DNA of 64,000 bases from positions 44,951 through 108,950 of the forward strand of contig CAZPBY010000017.1 in NCBI GenBank assembly GCA_964584785.1, in the 5' to 3' direction. The notes below the pieces were generated by a model. It did not search any database. It worked only from the letters and a program-made list of their open reading frames with translations, and was not told the DNA's origin. This DNA comes from JAHFTY01 sp964584785 (GTDB taxonomy: Bacteria > Acidobacteriota > Terriglobia > 20CM-2-55-15). Position 1 is the stretch's first letter. The number at the start of each line of letters is the position of its first letter. Shown here one piece after another: positions 61,272 to 64,000 of this stretch. The translations under genes were made by a program, and so were the position numbers.

Positions 61272-61649
61272 AGTAAAGTTCCCTCCTGTATCGCTCCACC
61301 CACCCTTATGGCAACCTTCATGCCAACTCGCACAACTGTGGAATCAGTGTCTTAGGGAACGAGAAATCGGAAGGATTGACAGTCTGTCGCGCTGGGTTAT
61401 TGGAGGCCCGGAGACGATGCCAAAAAGCCAAAACGAGCGGAGAGAATCAAATTTCCGTCACTTGTTTCTCACCGGCACTCGGTGCAGCGAGGAGGGGGCG
61501 GCTTGATTCGGAGAGCGAGCGAACCAAGCCGTCCGATCGGCTATTGGGAGGGCGATCGGAATTTGGGGGATTCAGCGGAACGTGACTTACATGAAACAGC
61601 GTTGCAGTTATTCTCTTGTCGCCCTTGATGGATTCCAGATCGATGTATC
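61272..61649. other. Intergenic region without recognised features
   Basis: 378 bases between the small membrane protein and the MNT gene. Short frames (for example around 61376-61585) have no start context or family similarity. Some short inverted words (CCGATCG/CGATCGG around 61534 and 61553) are too weak to call. I see no promoter or RNA that I could support. Confidence 0.5.
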
Positions 61650-62009
61650 ATGGGTGGCGCGATGATCTCTCCCGGAACCGAAAACGTCCGCCTTACCGAT
61701 GACGAACGAAGGGGCATTCTCGAGGCTGTCGAAGCGGCAGCTGAAGAGGCACGTTTTCAGTGGAGTTCGATTGCCATATTCGGATCGCGAACCGATCTGT
61801 CGAGGCGCGGCGGTGACATCGATCTCTATGTTCGTCTTTCCACTCCGCCGCCTGACGGCCTCTTTCGCGTCAAGAATATGCTGAAACAGGAAATTAAAGA
61901 CCGCCTCGGTGAACAGAAAGTGGACCTGGTTCTGGATGACGGAACCCGCAATCTCGGAGCGCTCGCGGAAATCATCGCGAAACAGAAGCGCGACATATGG
62001 ACGAAATAA
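61650..62009 (+). CDS. MNT-type nucleotidyltransferase, toxin-antitoxin partner
   Basis: 119 aa (ATG 61662, with GGTGG just ahead, is a possible later start). The motif I-F-G-S-R-T-D-L-S-R-R-G-G-D-I-D-L carries the G-S and D-x-D residues of minimal nucleotidyltransferases. Such proteins AMPylate the HEPN toxin encoded next to them and thereby inactivate it. It overlaps the HEPN gene by 13 bases. Confidence 0.88.
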   Translation: MGGAMISPGTENVRLTDDERRGILEAVEAAAEEARFQWSSIAIFGSRTDLSRRGGDIDLYVRLSTPPPDGLFRVKNMLKQEIKDRLGEQKVDLVLDDGTRNLGALAEIIAKQKRDIWTK

Positions 62010-62464
62010 TTCTACGGCGTTTGCTTAAGGAACACGTCCAGCTCATGGATGCGGCGGCGCAGGTGTTGCGGGAATCGCACGAACGAGTAACGGCTCTTTT
62101 GCAACCGTCAGGCGCAGCACACAAACAGTTAAGCGTTGGCGAGAAGGAGTCGTGCGAAGCACTGACGTCCCGTTTTGCCAGACTCTGCGATTTCCTGTTC
62201 CAACGTGTATTCCGCAGCATCGACGCCATCGAGTTAAGCGATGAAGGCACGGGTATCGACCGGCTGAATCGAATGGAAAAACGGGGAATTATCCCGTCGG
62301 CACGCGACTGGAGAAGCCTGCGCGAACTGCGCAACGCGATCGTTCATGAGTACCTGATCGAATCGTCTGACGAAGTGTTGCGAGAATCCCACCGGCGTGC
62401 GCACGAACTGCTCGAAACGGTTGTAAGCGTCGAATCCTATCTGGCTACCAAGCGTTATCTCTAG
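61997..62464 (+). CDS. HEPN-domain toxin, HepT-like
   Basis: 155 aa, all helical. The RNase motif R-N-A-I-V-H-E-Y (R-X4-H) lies near residues 112-119, followed by E-Y as in HepT where the tyrosine is AMPylated. The start overlaps the MNT gene by 13 bases. HEPN toxins cut or block RNA; here the MNT partner should keep it inactive. Confidence 0.87.
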   Translation: MDEIILRRLLKEHVQLMDAAAQVLRESHERVTALLQPSGAAHKQLSVGEKESCEALTSRFARLCDFLFQRVFRSIDAIELSDEGTGIDRLNRMEKRGIIPSARDWRSLRELRNAIVHEYLIESSDEVLRESHRRAHELLETVVSVESYLATKRYL

Positions 62465-62623
62465 CCTGGCGGCCCTAAATTCATACCAGGTTCCGGGTCA
62501 CAGACAAGGATCCGGAGAGATCGAAAAGGGTCATGGGCGCGTTGATGGGAATGAATAAGCTGGATATTGCCGCGCTCAAAAGGGCGTCCAACGGACAATA
62601 GTTCGCGTCGGATGTCGCTCCGC

Positions 62624-64000
62624 TCAGGCGTGGTATTCCTGCAATGACTTCACGTCGAGGCTTTCGCGTTGCAGGGCGCGGATTCCGGCGACGGCGGCGA
62701 TGGCGCCGGAGATGGTGGTAATGCACGGGATGCGGTAGTGGATGGCGGCGCGCCGAATCGAGCGTTCGTCGAAGAACGATTCGCGGCCGAGAGGCGTGTT
62801 GATCACCAGGTTCACTTTGCCGCTCTTGATGTAATCGGCGATATGCGGACGGCCCTCGTTCACCTTGTAGACCGTGTCCGCGTCGACGCCGGCATTGCGC
62901 AGAACCTGCGCGGTTCCTCGCGTGGCAATGATCTTGAAGCCGAGATCGTTCAACTCGGCGGCAATTTTCGGAATCAACTTCTTGTCGTGTTGATTGACGC
63001 TGATAAAAGCCACGCCGGACTTGGGCAGGACGGAGCCCGCACTGAGTTGCGCCTTCACGTACGCCTTACCGAACGTGTCGTCGACGCCCATGACCTCGCC
63101 GGTCGACTTCATTTCCGGCCCGAGAATCGTATCGACGCCGGGAAAACGCGCAAACGGAAACACCGGCGACTTGACGCAATATTGGCCGACCGTCAATTCC
63201 GCCGGAAGATTGAACTCGCCGAGTTTCCTGCCGATCATCAGCTTTGCGGCGATTTTCGCCAGCGGTACGCCCGTGGCCTTGCTGACGAAAGGTACGGTCC
63301 GTGACGCCCGGGGATTCACCTCGAGTACGTACACCTTTCCGTTGTGAACCGCGAACTGAATGTTCATCAATCCGACAACCTTCAACGCGCGGCCGAGTTG
63401 GATCGTATACTGACGGATTTTTTCGCGAAGCGGTTCGCTGAGTTGATACGTCGGCAGGACGCACGAACTGTCGCCGGAGTGAATGCCGGCTTCTTCAATG
63501 TGTTCCATGATTCCGCCGATGACGATGCGCTCGTCGTCGCACAAGGCATCGACGTCGACTTCGTACGCGTCTTCAAGAAATTTATCGATGAGGATCGGAC
63601 GCTCGCGCGATACCTGAACTGCGGCATGCATGTAGCTGTCCAGCATGTGTTCGTCGTAGACGATCACCATCGCCCGCCCGCCGAGCACATACGACGGACG
63701 GACAAGCACGGGATACCCGATTCGCTGGGCGGCGGCGCGCGCTTCATCGAGTGTGACGGCGGTTCCGTTGTCGGGCTGAGGGATATCGAGGGTTCGAAGC
63801 AGTTCGCCGAAACGCTTGCGGTCCTCCGCAAGATCGATGGATTCCGGCGACGTTCCGATGATCGGAACGCCGGCGTTCTGCAAGTCAAAGGCGAGATTGA
63901 GCGGCGTCTGTCCGCCGAATTGAACGATCACGCCGGTGGGTTTCTCTTCGCGGACGACGTGCAGCACGTCCTCGAGCGTGAGCGGCTCGAAATAGAGGCG
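62624..64000 (-). CDS. carB: Carbamoyl-phosphate synthase large chain, C-terminal part
   Basis: The frame runs to the window edge, so only the last roughly 459 of about 1070 residues are present. This part contains the second ATP-grasp domain (E-E-K-P-T-G-V-I-V-Q-F-G-G-Q-T-P-L-N, V-L-V-R-P-S-Y-V-L-G-G-R-A-M, E-V-N-P-R-A-S-R-T-V-P-F) and the C-terminal MGS-like regulatory domain (A-T-R-G-T-A, V-I-N-T-P-L-G). The enzyme forms carbamoyl phosphate for arginine and pyrimidine synthesis. The start and the small subunit lie outside the window. The 159 bases beyond the stop show no other gene. Confidence 0.95.
   Translation of the reverse strand, partial: RLYFEPLTLEDVLHVVREEKPTGVIVQFGGQTPLNLAFDLQNAGVPIIGTSPESIDLAEDRKRFGELLRTLDIPQPDNGTAVTLDEARAAAQRIGYPVLVRPSYVLGGRAMVIVYDEHMLDSYMHAAVQVSRERPILIDKFLEDAYEVDVDALCDDERIVIGGIMEHIEEAGIHSGDSSCVLPTYQLSEPLREKIRQYTIQLGRALKVVGLMNIQFAVHNGKVYVLEVNPRASRTVPFVSKATGVPLAKIAAKLMIGRKLGEFNLPAELTVGQYCVKSPVFPFARFPGVDTILGPEMKSTGEVMGVDDTFGKAYVKAQLSAGSVLPKSGVAFISVNQHDKKLIPKIAAELNDLGFKIIATRGTAQVLRNAGVDADTVYKVNEGRPHIADYIKSGKVNLVINTPLGRESFFDERSIRRAAIHYRIPCITTISGAIAAVAGIRALQRESLDVKSLQEYHA

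Overview
The window looks like a chromosomal stretch of an Acidobacteriota genome, possibly from the Vicinamibacteria side. This is inferred from gene families, not from a marker gene. The lineage-typical families are two 'acidobacterial duplicated orphan permeases' (17406-19874 and 57361-59793), an acidobacterial VWFA-related exported protein directly behind an Oar-like TonB-dependent receptor (26019-31156), PQQ propeller dehydrogenases, Tat-exported enzymes and many secreted hydrolases. Base composition looks GC-rich and even; I did not compute it. I saw no rRNA, tRNA, CRISPR array, prophage or complete insertion sequence.

Layout. 1-6440: an exported HisC-like aminotransferase, a PQQ propeller dehydrogenase and two secreted proteins of unknown function, each of the latter preceded by a long palindrome. 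6427-9338: a secreted protein combining haem c with a cyclase-like toroid, a coiled-coil protein and a small zinc protein. 9339-11570: a decayed, gene-poor stretch with two gene relics, a large palindrome and a nucleotidyltransferase toxin-antitoxin-like pair. 11584-17382: a VOC protein, DNA glycosylase MutM (GTG start), a VapBC-type pair and a GntR/ABC/permease operon with a clear operator. 17406-26006: an orphan permease, an M14 peptidase, a YraQ/ArsP-type permease, and a divergent MEDS histidine kinase and response regulator. 26019-32548: the TonB receptor/VWFA pair and a DUF1028 protein. 32739-41494: a compact ten-gene minus-strand operon (RDD, zinc-ribbon, PH-like, B-box, DUF4129, DUF4350, MoxR, DUF58, SpoIIM, RDD), preceded by two tandem Tat-exported amidases (41521-44600). 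44799-55140: an S9 peptidase, MOSC, helix-hairpin-helix, DUF1003 and beta-lactamase-like proteins, an AAA ATPase, a Gld-type ABC system with a secreted partner, and a BlaI-type repressor. 55296-62464: a quinohaemoprotein dehydrogenase, a second orphan permease, an ArsR/SRPBCC pair with an operator, a small membrane protein and an MNT/HEPN pair. The window ends inside carB.

The most unusual content is not a gene. There are at least ten long intergenic palindromes in three sequence types. Type 1 (4066, 5259, 22943, 31409, 43028, 44635, 55137, plus a remnant near 11533) has arms of about 34 bp that usually begin within 0-20 bases of a stop codon. Type 2 (10267 and 32584) has arms of 46-50 bp and a conserved arrangement that could let the hairpin fold in two ways. 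Type 3 (19899) has 47-bp arms. Within types 1 and 2, parts of the arm differ completely between copies yet stay self-complementary within a copy. They look like REP/BIME-type elements, but no REP-associated transposase is in the window.

Physiologically the region points to an aerobic, periplasm-active heterotroph that oxidises alcohols or sugars and breaks down peptides and amides outside the cytoplasm.
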